DNA of 64,000 nucleotides from Prosthecobacter sp. (GTDB lineage: Bacteria; Verrucomicrobiota; Verrucomicrobiia; Verrucomicrobiales; Verrucomicrobiaceae). The stretch spans positions 1 to 64,000 of the forward strand of contig JAIPJY010000011.1 of NCBI GenBank assembly GCA_021733925.1, given 5' to 3'. Numbering within the stretch: position 1 is the stretch's first letter; every line of letters starts with the position of its first letter. The translations under genes and the position numbers were made by a program. The notes beneath the pieces were generated by a model. The model did no database searches and had not been told where the DNA came from. It was given only the letters and a program-made list of their open reading frames with translations. Below are positions 1-8,973 of this stretch, piece after piece.

Positions 1-10
1 AGCGTTCCTA

Positions 11-42
11 TCAGCGTCTAATCAGCGGTTAAAATCCGCCTC
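11..42 (+). repeat. Dispersed repeat, copy 1
   Basis: This copy and 277-307 share a pattern of AGCGTC, then a short AT-containing stretch, then GGTTAAAATCCG. About four fifths of the positions match by eye. No coding frame explains the similarity, so it is probably a dispersed intergenic repeat. Confidence 0.5.
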
Positions 43-108
43 TTCCTCCAGCACCATCGAGTAATGAAGGACAGGATGGAATCGCACCCACTCAACAGAG
101 AAGATGGA

Positions 109-197
109 ACCACGGATGGCACGACCAGCACGGATCAAAACATTAAACGATTCTGCTTCAGACTCCGTCATCCGTGTCAATCCGAGTAATCCGTGGT
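109..197. repeat. Imperfect inverted repeat of ACCACGGAT-type units
   Basis: The left arm (109-135) begins ACCACGGAT and ends CACGGAT. The right arm (170-197) begins ATCCGTG and ends ATCCGTGGT, which is the reverse complement of the same pattern. About 34 bases separate the arms. Units like ATCCGTG...ATCCGTGGT occur as dispersed intergenic elements in several environmental bacterial genomes. I cannot tell whether it acts as a terminator, a mobile remnant or nothing. Confidence 0.5.
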
Positions 198-276
198 CAG
201 AGATTCTGGAAGCGGCCCCATGAACAAAAACCATTGCCCGACTCCGGAATTTCTGACTGCCTTCATGAGTGTCTTA

Positions 277-307
277 TTAGCGTCCGATGAGTGGTTAAAA
301 TCCGGGC
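277..307 (+). repeat. Dispersed repeat, copy 2
   Basis: This is the second copy of the motif at 11-42, in the same orientation, again ending GGTTAAAATCCG. The two copies flank the inverted repeat at 109-197. Confidence 0.5.
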
Positions 308-461
308 ATCTCCAACCTCAGTCATTCCCTTGCTCACTCATTCCCTTGCGAAAACCAACGCCCCCGCAGCATCCAGAACAGAGAACAGAAAACTCCACTC
401 CCTCTTCCCCTTTTTTGCGACTTTTTGCGCCATTTTGCGGCCAACCCAATTCCGGCCCCCC

Positions 462-986
462 TCACTCCTTCACAAAATCTCTCATCTCATACAGCTTCGG
501 ATCCCTCATCGGCTGTTTCCTCGCAGCCTTCGCCCGCGTCAGCATCTGTGAAAACAGCGCATCCCCCGCTTCGCCCTCATCCATCCCACCAAACTGCTCC
601 TCCAGTTTCTCCGGATCCTCCCCCGCCTCAAGCCGACGCACCATCTCACGCAGTTCCGGCGGCGTCTTGTCCCCCATCATCTCCGTCATCTTGCGCATGA
701 AATGCCCCAACTGACGCGGATCCGGGTTCTGCTCGTCCAAGCCCCCCATCTCCCGCTCCATGTCCGCCATGAAGCTCTCCATCTTCGCATCATCCACCCC
801 CGCAAACGGATCATCCCCCGACTCCTCCTTCGCCTTCCCGATCACCGCAAACGCCGACACCCGCTTCTCCATCTTCAGCCCCTCACCATCCGGACACACC
901 GGCACCTTGTCCCGATACGCCAGCGTCCGCGCCAGGAATGAATACAGCTTGTTGTTGTCAGGACAGTAGAACTCGTAAATCGGCAT
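462..986 (-). CDS. FmdB-like small protein with a degenerate zinc ribbon
   Basis: The start at 986 gives a 174-residue protein opening MPIYEFYC, the hallmark N-terminus of the FmdB/CxxC_CxxC_SSSS family. An upstream in-frame start at 1049 would add 21 residues with no family likeness. A purine-rich AGAGGAAAG lies about 14 bases before the chosen ATG. Typical family members carry two CxxC knuckles. Here the matching sites read CPDN and CPDG, so each has lost its second cysteine and zinc binding is doubtful. The rest is acidic and Met-rich, with a predicted helical segment (MADMEREMGG, PRQLGHFMRKMTEMM). The family was named as putative regulators, but its role is unsettled. Confidence 0.75.
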   Translation of the reverse strand: MPIYEFYCPDNNKLYSFLARTLAYRDKVPVCPDGEGLKMEKRVSAFAVIGKAKEESGDDPFAGVDDAKMESFMADMEREMGGLDEQNPDPRQLGHFMRKMTEMMGDKTPPELREMVRRLEAGEDPEKLEEQFGGMDEGEAGDALFSQMLTRAKAARKQPMRDPKLYEMRDFVKE

Positions 987-1379
987 AGGGGTCGAAAAAA
1001 ACTTTCCTCTCAATATAACCAGCCCTCTCCACCGCTCAAGCCCCGCCAAACATCTGCCGTCCTTTCCGTCCCTTCATCATATAATCCTCTGCGTTCTCCA
1101 AATCTCCTGAATGACTATCCCTGCCACCCTCACACATCGCCGCCCATCTCTCAATTTCTGGACATTCCATGGCTCACCATTCCTTTGCCAAAAAAACAGC
1201 GCCCCCGCCACCACCCCAGATTTGAAACAAGCCAGCGCACGTATTGTAGTACCGGCTTTAGCCGGAATCTGGAAGCGTGCTTCATCCAAAACGCCCCCAA
1301 ACACCACTGCCATCCTCCAAAGCAAAATCCCAGAGCCTCAATCTCCAGAACTCATCTCTGCGGCGTTCCAATCTCTGCG
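987..1379. other. Intergenic region between divergent fmdB-like and trmB genes
   Basis: About 390 bases separate the FmdB-like gene from the likely trmB start. An open frame runs through the second half into trmB, but its translation has no TrmB similarity and looks non-coding. The only structure I see is a small palindrome, CCGGC-TTTA-GCCGG (1252-1265), inside a stretch that resembles a dispersed repeat. Promoters for both flanking genes should lie here, but I cannot place them confidently. Confidence 0.5.
1252..1265. repeat. Short palindrome CCGGC-TTTA-GCCGG
   Basis: The arms are perfect 5-base complements around a TTTA loop, preceded by GTAGTA. No T-tract follows, so it is not a classical terminator. 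It is more likely a small dispersed palindromic repeat. Confidence 0.35.
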
Positions 1380-2051
1380 GTGAAAAAAATCAGTCTCCCC
1401 ACCCAAAATCTTCACTTGGCACACCCGCCATTCATCGGCACACCATCCCCCGTGCCCGCCCTCTTCACGCCCCCCGACCACTTCCGCGAACTCACCCGCG
1501 CTGAAATCTTCCCCGACCCCACCCGCCCCCTCGAAATCGACCTCGGCTGTGGCGACGGCACCTTCCTCACCGGCATGGCCGCCCAGCACCCCGAGCGCGA
1601 CTTCCTCGGCGTCGAGCGCATGCTCGGCCGCGTGGATAAAACCGCCCGCAAGATCGAGCGCCACCAGCTACCCAACGCCCGCATCATGCGCCTCGAAAGC
1701 GCCTACACCGTCGGCTGGCTCCTCCCCACCTCCGGCGTCACCCGCCTCCACCTCCTCTGCCCCGACCCCTGGCCCAAGAAAGGCCACACCACCCGCCGCC
1801 TCGTCAACCAAGCCGAATTCCTCGACGGCCTCCACCGCATCCTCACCCACAACGGCGAATTCCTCCTCAAGACCGACGACCAGCCCTACTTCGAAGACGC
1901 CCTCGCCAGCTTCGCCACCCGCACCCACCAGTTCACCCGCCTCGATTGGCCCGCCGACGCCTTCTTCTACCCCACCACCGACTTCGAACAAGACTGGCTC
2001 CTCATGGGCCGCACCATCCACCGTGCGAGATGGCAAAAAAAGGAACGTTAA
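1380..2051 (+). CDS. trmB: tRNA (guanine-N7-)-methyltransferase
   Basis: This enzyme methylates N7 of G46 in the variable loop of tRNAs using SAM. The SAM-binding motif I, IDLGCGDGTFL, sits in the first third of the protein. The family signature CPDPWPKKGHTTRRL follows, then the typical ending with TDFEQDWLLMGR. The frame is open from 1185, but residues before 1380 have no TrmB likeness. The GTG at 1380 gives 223 residues, normal for the family. A GTG start with a weak ribosome site leaves the exact start uncertain. The gene is strongly biased to C-ending codons, like the esterase that follows 8 bases later, and the two may be cotranscribed. Confidence 0.9.
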   Translation: MKKISLPTQNLHLAHPPFIGTPSPVPALFTPPDHFRELTRAEIFPDPTRPLEIDLGCGDGTFLTGMAAQHPERDFLGVERMLGRVDKTARKIERHQLPNARIMRLESAYTVGWLLPTSGVTRLHLLCPDPWPKKGHTTRRLVNQAEFLDGLHRILTHNGEFLLKTDDQPYFEDALASFATRTHQFTRLDWPADAFFYPTTDFEQDWLLMGRTIHRARWQKKER

Positions 2052-2059
2052 GTTCCCTC

Positions 2060-2746
2060 ATGCTCCGCCATACCTTTCTCTGCCTCCTTCTCAGCCTCAC
2101 CATCACCCACGCTGAAGAGACCCGCACCCGCATCGCCCTCGCCGGCGACTCCACCGTCACCGACAAAGCCGGCTGGGGAGCCGCCTTCGCCAAGCTCCTC
2201 GGCCCCAACGCCGAGTGCCTCAACTTCGCCCGCGGCGGCCAGAGCACCAAAAGCTTCCGCGACACCGGCAACTGGAAAAAAGTCATCGACTCCAAACCCG
2301 CCTACATCCTCATCCAGTTCGGCCACAACGACATGCCCGGCAAAGGCCCCAAACGCGAAACCGCCCCCGCCACCACCTACCCCGAAAACCTCACCCGCTT
2401 CATCCAGGAAGCCCGCGCCATCGGCGCCCAGCCCATCCTCGTCACCTCCCTCACCCGCCGCATTTTCGAAAACGACAAAATCCGCGGCGAACTCAAACCC
2501 TACGCCGACGCCGCCACCAAAGTCGCCACCGAACAAAAGGTCCCCCTCGTCGACCTCTTCACCCGCAGCGTCAATTTGCACAACAAGCTCGGAATTGCCG
2601 AATCCGACACATTTAACCCACCCGGAAAAGACCCCAAAACCACTGATCGCACCCACCTAAACCCCCACGGTGCCGAAGTCATCGCCTCCATCATCTCCGA
2701 AGAACTCCACAAATCCGCCCCCGACCTCGCAAAGTTTTTGAAGTAG
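2060..2746 (+). CDS. Secreted SGNH hydrolase, rhamnogalacturonan acetylesterase-like
   Basis: The chosen ATG gives a signal peptide (MLRHTFLCLLLSLTITHA) followed by a 210-residue SGNH esterase domain. Block I is ALAGDSTVTD with the nucleophile Ser. The Gly is in FARGGQSTKSF and the Asn in IQFGHNDMPG. The C-terminal DRTHLNPHGAEV carries the catalytic Asp and His. This arrangement fits family CE12 rhamnogalacturonan acetylesterases, which remove acetyl groups from pectic polysaccharide outside the cytoplasm. A start at 1946 would overlap trmB and bury the signal peptide. Substrate is inferred from family resemblance only. Confidence 0.85.
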   Translation: MLRHTFLCLLLSLTITHAEETRTRIALAGDSTVTDKAGWGAAFAKLLGPNAECLNFARGGQSTKSFRDTGNWKKVIDSKPAYILIQFGHNDMPGKGPKRETAPATTYPENLTRFIQEARAIGAQPILVTSLTRRIFENDKIRGELKPYADAATKVATEQKVPLVDLFTRSVNLHNKLGIAESDTFNPPGKDPKTTDRTHLNPHGAEVIASIISEELHKSAPDLAKFLK

Positions 2747-2757
2747 GCGCTGCCTAC
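2743..2757. repeat. Small hairpin GTAGGC-GCT-GCCTAC at the esterase stop
   Basis: A perfect 6-base stem with a 3-base loop overlaps the esterase stop codon. Only AAAGACG follows, with no T-run, so termination is doubtful. Confidence 0.3.
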
Positions 2758-2778
2758 AAAGACGTTTATGATCCCAGC

Positions 2779-5700
2779 GTGAAATTTGCTGGCCAGCTAC
2801 GGGGATGCAGGCGCCTTGTCGGGGCGCTGGCACTCGCATTGGCCCTGCAGCTCCAAGCCCAGACCACCGCAAAACCCTGGGCCGAACGCGAAACCAAGCT
2901 CGCCAACGAGTATCTCTCACTCCTGGTGCAGCAGCCTGAATACGGCCGAGTCTTGGACCTGCTGTGGGCGCTGTATGAGAAGCATGACGCGACCAAACTC
3001 CTCGTCGAAAATGTCTCCCAGCAGGCAGCAAACTCAAAGTTTGAAGCAGTTAAAATTGTCGAGGCGCATCTGATCCGGCGCAGCGGCGATCTGAAACGGG
3101 CCGCTCTGCTGTATGACTCTCTTCTCAAGACGGACCCAAAGAACCTCATCGTATTAAAATCACGAGCCGAAGTGGCGCGCGAACTGTCGGACCCCGCCAC
3201 CGCATTCACGCTGCTTAAAAAAGCGGCTGAACTTGTGCCCGCAGATGATCCACAGGGCCCGCAGTTGTGGATTGAACTGGGTGGCATGGCCATTGCCGCA
3301 GGAAAGAATGCCGAAGCAGCGGATGCCTATGAGCAGGCGGCAAAGCTGAAACCGCAGGACATTGATCTGGCCCGTCAAGTGGCGCAGATGCTTCTGCAAG
3401 CCGGCTTCCCCGAACGCGCGGCGAATTTCTTCTCCCAGCTGGCAGACCAAAAAGACCCGCAGCGCAAACTCGACGCGCTGTATGATCTGGCGCGCATTTA
3501 CGAACACGCCGATCAGTTCGCGAAGGCTGACAAGGCGCTCACTGACGGACTGGCGCTGCTGCATTTTCGTGATGGTCGTTATTTTGATTTTTTCCGCCGT
3601 CGAGTGCGGCTGCATGAACGCTTTGGGACACTGGAAGATTTGCGCAAGACATTGGAGGAAGCAGCCAAGAGCACCCCACCCTCAGAACAGGCGCTGCTGG
3701 ATGCCGCACGTTTTTTTGAACTGACGGTCGAGCCGGATGAGCAGGTGCGCTGGCTGCGCACCTTGGTACAGGCGGTTCCTCAGGTGGAAGACTACCGCTG
3801 GCAGCTGGTGCGTACACTGCTGGATCACGAAGCCGCCGCCGAGGCGGCGAAACTGCTCGATGAACGGCTCAAAAACGACGGAAGTGACTTCCCCGCCTTA
3901 GTGATGCTGCGTTGTGAAGCCGATTTGCGCAGCGGCGATGCGAACAGCGCCAAGCAGCGGCTGCTCAAGCTGCTGGAGATACAAAGCTCAACCGACGTGG
4001 AAAAGCAGGTTCTGGGGTTTGCTCAGACGCGAGCGCTGGATGTGGTCATTGAAAAAATCCTGCGCGCACGTGTGGAGCGTGATCCACAAAAAGCAGAGGC
4101 GGTCTTCGATCTGGCGGGATTTTTCCGTGCACGCCGTGATGTGGTGGCGGAGGACAAGCTGCTCCATGGGTTCACGGACAGTGCGACGACTCCGGAAGAA
4201 CGGCAGAAACGACTGAGTGATGCCTCGACCTTTCTGGCGGCAAGCAACAACCTCGACAGCGCGATCATCCTGGCTCGTGAAGCAGTGTCCAAACCAGCTG
4301 CAGGCCGCGATGCATGGCTGCATCTGGCGGAACTTCTCGCTGAACAGGGTGAAAATGACGAAGCGGCGGAATGGATTGAAAAGGCATGGCATGCCAGCAC
4401 GACAGACGAAGAGCGTGTGGATGTGGATGAGCGCATGCTCTCGATCCTGATGGGCGACACGAAGACGGCGGTCAAGCCGGTGACGAACGGTGAGTTCAAG
4501 CTGCCCGATGCGTTCACCGGCACGAGCTTCGCGAGTGATGACTCCGAAGGCACCAAGCGTGAAAAGCTGCCAGAGCGGGTGCTGGACTTCGCACAAAAAG
4601 TCATCGCCACCGCCCGGCAGGCTGACCCCAAATCCACAGAGGCTCAAGCCGCGAAGTTTCGTGGCTGCTGGTGGGCGGTACGCACCAACCAGTTCGAGGA
4701 TGCCTATCAGCTGCTGAATGCCTTGGAATTTGATCCGATGACGGAGAAAAAGCAGCCGGTATCCCTGGTGGTGGAGCAGCTGAAACTGGATCTGGCGCAG
4801 GAGGATGAAAGCTATGCACTGATGGAGCGGCAGTTGCGACGGCTGTCTGAGCTGGATGCCCCGGGACGCGTGCGGTACACGCTGCGACTGGCGGAACTGC
4901 TGCTGGAATCGGAGCGGCGCGTGGACTCAGAGACGAGCAGCCCTGGATGGAAGAGCGACAATCCCCTGCCGCCACCGGGCGTGGCTGCGGCGAAGCTTCT
5001 GGAACGCATGTATCGCGAGTTTCCAGACTCAGGGCAGCTGCTCTCGGCGTTGTCCCAGATTTATTTCCTGCAACGTCGGACGGATGATGCACTCGCACTG
5101 TGGAAGCAGGCGGTGAAGCGCGTCGACGGTCCGGCGGCCATCCCTCTCCTGGAAAATTATGCGGACATCCTTCTGCGGCAGCATCGCATCACGGACCACG
5201 TGGAGGTGCAGGCGCAGATTTTGGAACGTGAGACGGATGTGAAGCGCCGCCGCGAAGTTTTGCGCCGATGCATCGACCGGCTGACGTTTTCGGATGCGAG
5301 CGGTGGCGAACTGGCACCGAGCGTGGCGCGCGACCGCCTGAAGCTGCTGGAGCATGCACTTCAGGAGCGGGTGCAGCGACATCCGTTCGACGGGTTTTAC
5401 CATGAGGCACTGGCTCAGGTGTATGAGCGCGGCGGCGATCATGTGAAGGCCTTCGCGAGCATGAAGCAGGCGTATTACACCGCGCCGGACACACCGTTTT
5501 CACTCGATCAACTGCGTGATGCCGCGCTGAAGGTGGCGGACTTGAAGTCGGCCATTTATTTCCAGAAACAGATCGCCGCAATGGCTCCGCCGAAGGAGAT
5601 CGCCACCGAATCGCGGCGACTGGTGGAACTGCTGGAACAGACGTTTCAAATCACCGAGGCGGACCGCGTGCGGCGGCGCTTGGAGAGCCGGTTCGCCCAG

Positions 5701-8700
5701 GATGCGAAAGCGCTGGAGGAACTGGCAAAGTATTATCAAAGCTCGGGACAGGACGAGGCGGAGCGAAGAGTGTATGAGCAGATGACGCAGGTGCGCCCGT
5801 GGGATGGCCGTGCGCGCCTGCAGCTGGCGCTGAAGTGCCTGCGTTTTGCCGATGAAGCGGAGGCGGAAAAGCAGCTGCTGGCGGTGCTGGCTGCGCCGGT
5901 CAAGGCACGCAATTATCCGACCAGCGGAGTGCGTGCCCCGCTGCCGCTGACGGATACGCGGCGGACCGGCGGAGGCGTGACGACGGGAGACATCGTCTCG
6001 CTGCTGGATCTCGCCCCGGGTCTGGAGCGCAAGGAACTGGACACACTTCGTGCCTTCCTCGGCCAGCCAAGAGCGGAATTTGCCGAACTGCCGGACGACC
6101 CGGCGCTGGTGCGATTGAGGGCGATCGAAGAGCTGGCGAAACTGCGCAACGCCCAGGGTGGAGAGGTGCTGAGCCAGTGGGTCAAACAATGGAGCACAGG
6201 GGCACAGGGGAATGAAGTGGAGAAGCTCTGGGCGCTGTTTTATGCCGGTGCAGGCGTGGAGTTTCGAATGGTGCTGAAGAAGGTGCTGCCGGACACGAGC
6301 AAGCTGGAGGCGCAGTTTGCGATGGTCTGGCTGACGCTTCACAGCCATGGGATGGATGAGGCGGTACGCTGGGCGAGCGAGAAAGGCTGGTCGCCTGAAG
6401 AATTGAAAGCACGAGCGAGCCTGCTGCAGGCCTGTGTCTCAATGCTGGTGGATGTGAACAGTTTCCGCTTTCGTCCCAGCAGCCTCACCCAGCTGGGCAC
6501 CTCTCGGGTGCTGCGCAACTCCGCCATCGTGGAACTGACCCGCAAGCTGCAGGACAAGCAGCGCTATGACGAGGCGCTGGCGCTCGGCGCCTGTCTTCCC
6601 ATCAATTCACCGGAGATGGAAATGGACTACTCGCTGTTCCTCGCACGCATTGCCGAAAGCGCGGAGCGCTGGGAACTGGCGCGGAAGTACCTCGATGTGG
6701 CGGTGCGCGGCCCGGTGGCTGCGGAAAACTACCGCACCACCTACGATCCATTTTTGCTGAGCCTCACTTCACTGAGCCGCATGACGAACTCTGAGCAGCA
6801 GCGTGAGGAGGCACTGCAGGACGCATGGCGCAGACTGCAACGCACCCAGCCTTCGGCGCTGACGGCCATACGCAAGGCGGCGGTTGCGGGCCTCTCGGGT
6901 GCGGATCAAACCGGTGCCGAGACGCTGGGGCGGTTTTTGTCCGGACCGTTTATCTCCCAGCGCGACATGACGGATTCCAAAGGCAGCCTGCTCCCGCAAG
7001 GTTCGTCACGCTATGAAGAGCCTCCGCATCTGCGCAGCCTGTGGGAGGAGACGCGGGAGATCGAGGCGCTGCTGGTGCAGCAAGGACTCGATGGCGTGGT
7101 GCAAGGCGCGAACGCCACCCTCGCCCAGCAATACGGTGCCACGATGCTGGGACCGCGCTCGGATTCGGAATTTGGCGAATGGCGCATCAATGACCTGCTC
7201 GGCAGGCTGCGCGAGGTGGACTACCCCACACGGCGACGACTGATCCGTGAGCACCTGGCCGCGGTCGATCTTCGAACCGAGCACTCTGTGGACACTCTCG
7301 GTAATCTTGGCAGCCGTTTGGAGAGCGCAGGCTTTGTGCGCGAAGCCATCGACATTTACAGCATGCTGCCAGACCGTGCGCCATCGAATCCCGACTATGC
7401 GCTGTGGCTGCTGCGCGTGTGTGAAACGTCGATGGAGATCGAGCCTGGGCTGAGCTACTCACTCAAGCTGCTGCTGGCCGAACCACCGCTCAAGCCGCCA
7501 CAACCCGGTGATGACACCCTGCGCGAGAAGCATGCACTGTTCCTCGCGCGAGATTTCAATGTGGATGAACTGCGTCGTCAGGGCTTCCGCGAGAAGTTTT
7601 CACAAGTGCTCGAACGCCGACGCCCGCATGAGGTTTCCTACCTCCGTGAACTCGGCCTGCTGCAGGAACGCATGCAGAAGGACCAGGCGGCACTCTCCGC
7701 CTGGGATCGTCTGCACGCCTGCTATGTGGCGAATGACCAGGCCGGCACGGACCTCGATATCGAGGCCAGCTTGCATCGCGCTCAGATCCTGCAGCGCCTT
7801 GCGCAACCCCAAGCCGCCCTGAAGGTGCTGCGTGAGGTGCCGCTGGCAGATCCGCTGGACCCCGTCGCTCAGGATCTGCTGAAACTGCGCTGTCAGATCG
7901 CCACAGCGGCTGGCGCCTCGGATGATGTGCGCGATCTCATGACGCTGTGTGTCGAACGCAAATCCCTGCCCTGCGTGGTGGCACTGGCCACTGGGCTGCG
8001 CACTCATGATCGGGCAGCTGAGGCGCTGAACCTGCTCACGCAGGCCGACCGCACCATCAAGGGCGACCATGAACGCTTCACGCTGCGGTTGGAACAGCTC
8101 AAGGTGATTGCGGCAGCGGCTGACTGGGCACCGGAACGAGGCCGGGCGCAGATCTCCGCGTTGTTTCGCACCACGACCAGGGATCAGGATGCACTCAAAG
8201 ACATGCACGCGTGGCTCAAGGAACAGGCCGCTGGCAAACAGGCTGCTGGCTGGGCCGCGATCCTGCGCACTGAAGCACGGGCGGGCACGGACCGGCCACT
8301 CGCAGCGCTGGCGCTGAGTGCCTTCACAGCCGGACTGCCGCAGGAAGCGCATGCGGATTTTATCAGCGCCTGGCAGAAGGTGGAGGAAAAAGACCGGATC
8401 TGCATCGAGCTCGCCGCTGAAGAAATGCTCAAGGCAGGCCGTGCGGCATGGGCCTGGGATGCCTGCGAAATCGTGGCTGGCATCCCGACATTCCGCGAGC
8501 AGGGGCGCAAGCTGCCGCTGGCCGTGCGCGTGGCGCATGCACTGCATGATGAAGCATCGGTGCAGGAACTTTTCAGTGAAACACTCCGGCTGACTTTCCC
8601 AGGCGGCGCGCAGACGATCGAGTGGGCGAAGGCCTTTGAAGACACCGGCCATGCAGGGCTCGCGCATGAACTGCTGGGGGCGGCGCTGCAGCGTCTGGAA

Positions 8701-8973
8701 GACACCGCCGCGCTGCAGCCGGAGCTGTTTGCCGCGCAGGCACGCTTCCTCATGCGTCAGCAGGATTTTGAAAAGGCTGAGATTTTTCTCATGCGCATGA
8801 ACTGGACCATGCCGGCCGAGTCGGCAAAACTCATCTTTGAACTCTACCAAAGCTGGGGCAGACTAACGGGCATCGAAACGGAGCTGCCAAAGTTCCGCCT
8901 GCCAGGAGGTGTGAAGCAGGAAATCCTGTTCCTCACCCGGCAGACGACCGCCAAAACCACGCCTCAGCCATGA
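2779..8973 (+). CDS. Giant secreted TPR-repeat protein
   Basis: This 2064-residue protein starts with GTG and a signal peptide ending near LQLQAQ. The rest is almost entirely alpha-helical TPR-like repeats, for example EAADAYEQAAKLKPQDIDLARQ and RVYEQMTQVRPWDGRARLQLALK. I see no catalytic motif or C-terminal membrane segment. It is probably a periplasmic or surface-associated scaffold. Its stop overlaps the ATG of the next gene (ATGA), so the two proteins are likely translationally coupled partners. Large TPR proteins of this kind are common in Verrucomicrobia and Planctomycetes, mostly without assigned function. No frameshift or internal stop is visible over 6.2 kb. Confidence 0.85.
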   Translation: MKFAGQLRGCRRLVGALALALALQLQAQTTAKPWAERETKLANEYLSLLVQQPEYGRVLDLLWALYEKHDATKLLVENVSQQAANSKFEAVKIVEAHLIRRSGDLKRAALLYDSLLKTDPKNLIVLKSRAEVARELSDPATAFTLLKKAAELVPADDPQGPQLWIELGGMAIAAGKNAEAADAYEQAAKLKPQDIDLARQVAQMLLQAGFPERAANFFSQLADQKDPQRKLDALYDLARIYEHADQFAKADKALTDGLALLHFRDGRYFDFFRRRVRLHERFGTLEDLRKTLEEAAKSTPPSEQALLDAARFFELTVEPDEQVRWLRTLVQAVPQVEDYRWQLVRTLLDHEAAAEAAKLLDERLKNDGSDFPALVMLRCEADLRSGDANSAKQRLLKLLEIQSSTDVEKQVLGFAQTRALDVVIEKILRARVERDPQKAEAVFDLAGFFRARRDVVAEDKLLHGFTDSATTPEERQKRLSDASTFLAASNNLDSAIILAREAVSKPAAGRDAWLHLAELLAEQGENDEAAEWIEKAWHASTTDEERVDVDERMLSILMGDTKTAVKPVTNGEFKLPDAFTGTSFASDDSEGTKREKLPERVLDFAQKVIATARQADPKSTEAQAAKFRGCWWAVRTNQFEDAYQLLNALEFDPMTEKKQPVSLVVEQLKLDLAQEDESYALMERQLRRLSELDAPGRVRYTLRLAELLLESERRVDSETSSPGWKSDNPLPPPGVAAAKLLERMYREFPDSGQLLSALSQIYFLQRRTDDALALWKQAVKRVDGPAAIPLLENYADILLRQHRITDHVEVQAQILERETDVKRRREVLRRCIDRLTFSDASGGELAPSVARDRLKLLEHALQERVQRHPFDGFYHEALAQVYERGGDHVKAFASMKQAYYTAPDTPFSLDQLRDAALKVADLKSAIYFQKQIAAMAPPKEIATESRRLVELLEQTFQITEADRVRRRLESRFAQDAKALEELAKYYQSSGQDEAERRVYEQMTQVRPWDGRARLQLALKCLRFADEAEAEKQLLAVLAAPVKARNYPTSGVRAPLPLTDTRRTGGGVTTGDIVSLLDLAPGLERKELDTLRAFLGQPRAEFAELPDDPALVRLRAIEELAKLRNAQGGEVLSQWVKQWSTGAQGNEVEKLWALFYAGAGVEFRMVLKKVLPDTSKLEAQFAMVWLTLHSHGMDEAVRWASEKGWSPEELKARASLLQACVSMLVDVNSFRFRPSSLTQLGTSRVLRNSAIVELTRKLQDKQRYDEALALGACLPINSPEMEMDYSLFLARIAESAERWELARKYLDVAVRGPVAAENYRTTYDPFLLSLTSLSRMTNSEQQREEALQDAWRRLQRTQPSALTAIRKAAVAGLSGADQTGAETLGRFLSGPFISQRDMTDSKGSLLPQGSSRYEEPPHLRSLWEETREIEALLVQQGLDGVVQGANATLAQQYGATMLGPRSDSEFGEWRINDLLGRLREVDYPTRRRLIREHLAAVDLRTEHSVDTLGNLGSRLESAGFVREAIDIYSMLPDRAPSNPDYALWLLRVCETSMEIEPGLSYSLKLLLAEPPLKPPQPGDDTLREKHALFLARDFNVDELRRQGFREKFSQVLERRRPHEVSYLRELGLLQERMQKDQAALSAWDRLHACYVANDQAGTDLDIEASLHRAQILQRLAQPQAALKVLREVPLADPLDPVAQDLLKLRCQIATAAGASDDVRDLMTLCVERKSLPCVVALATGLRTHDRAAEALNLLTQADRTIKGDHERFTLRLEQLKVIAAAADWAPERGRAQISALFRTTTRDQDALKDMHAWLKEQAAGKQAAGWAAILRTEARAGTDRPLAALALSAFTAGLPQEAHADFISAWQKVEEKDRICIELAAEEMLKAGRAAWAWDACEIVAGIPTFREQGRKLPLAVRVAHALHDEASVQELFSETLRLTFPGGAQTIEWAKAFEDTGHAGLAHELLGAALQRLEDTAALQPELFAAQARFLMRQQDFEKAEIFLMRMNWTMPAESAKLIFELYQSWGRLTGIETELPKFRLPGGVKQEILFLTRQTTAKTTPQP

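Larger units (their letters stand above)
1..461. other. Gene-free stretch with dispersed repeats
   Basis: No open frame here looks like a real protein. The stretch holds two copies of a roughly 30-base direct repeat (11-42 and 277-307) and an imperfect inverted repeat (109-135 and 170-197). From about 310 to 461 it becomes pyrimidine-rich and featureless up to the stop codon of the FmdB-like gene on the minus strand. It reads as repeat-bearing intergenic DNA. Confidence 0.6.

Noticed and set aside
2743-2757. Intrinsic terminator after the esterase gene
   Set aside because: The stem is only 6 bases and lacks a T-run, so it is listed only as a small hairpin.
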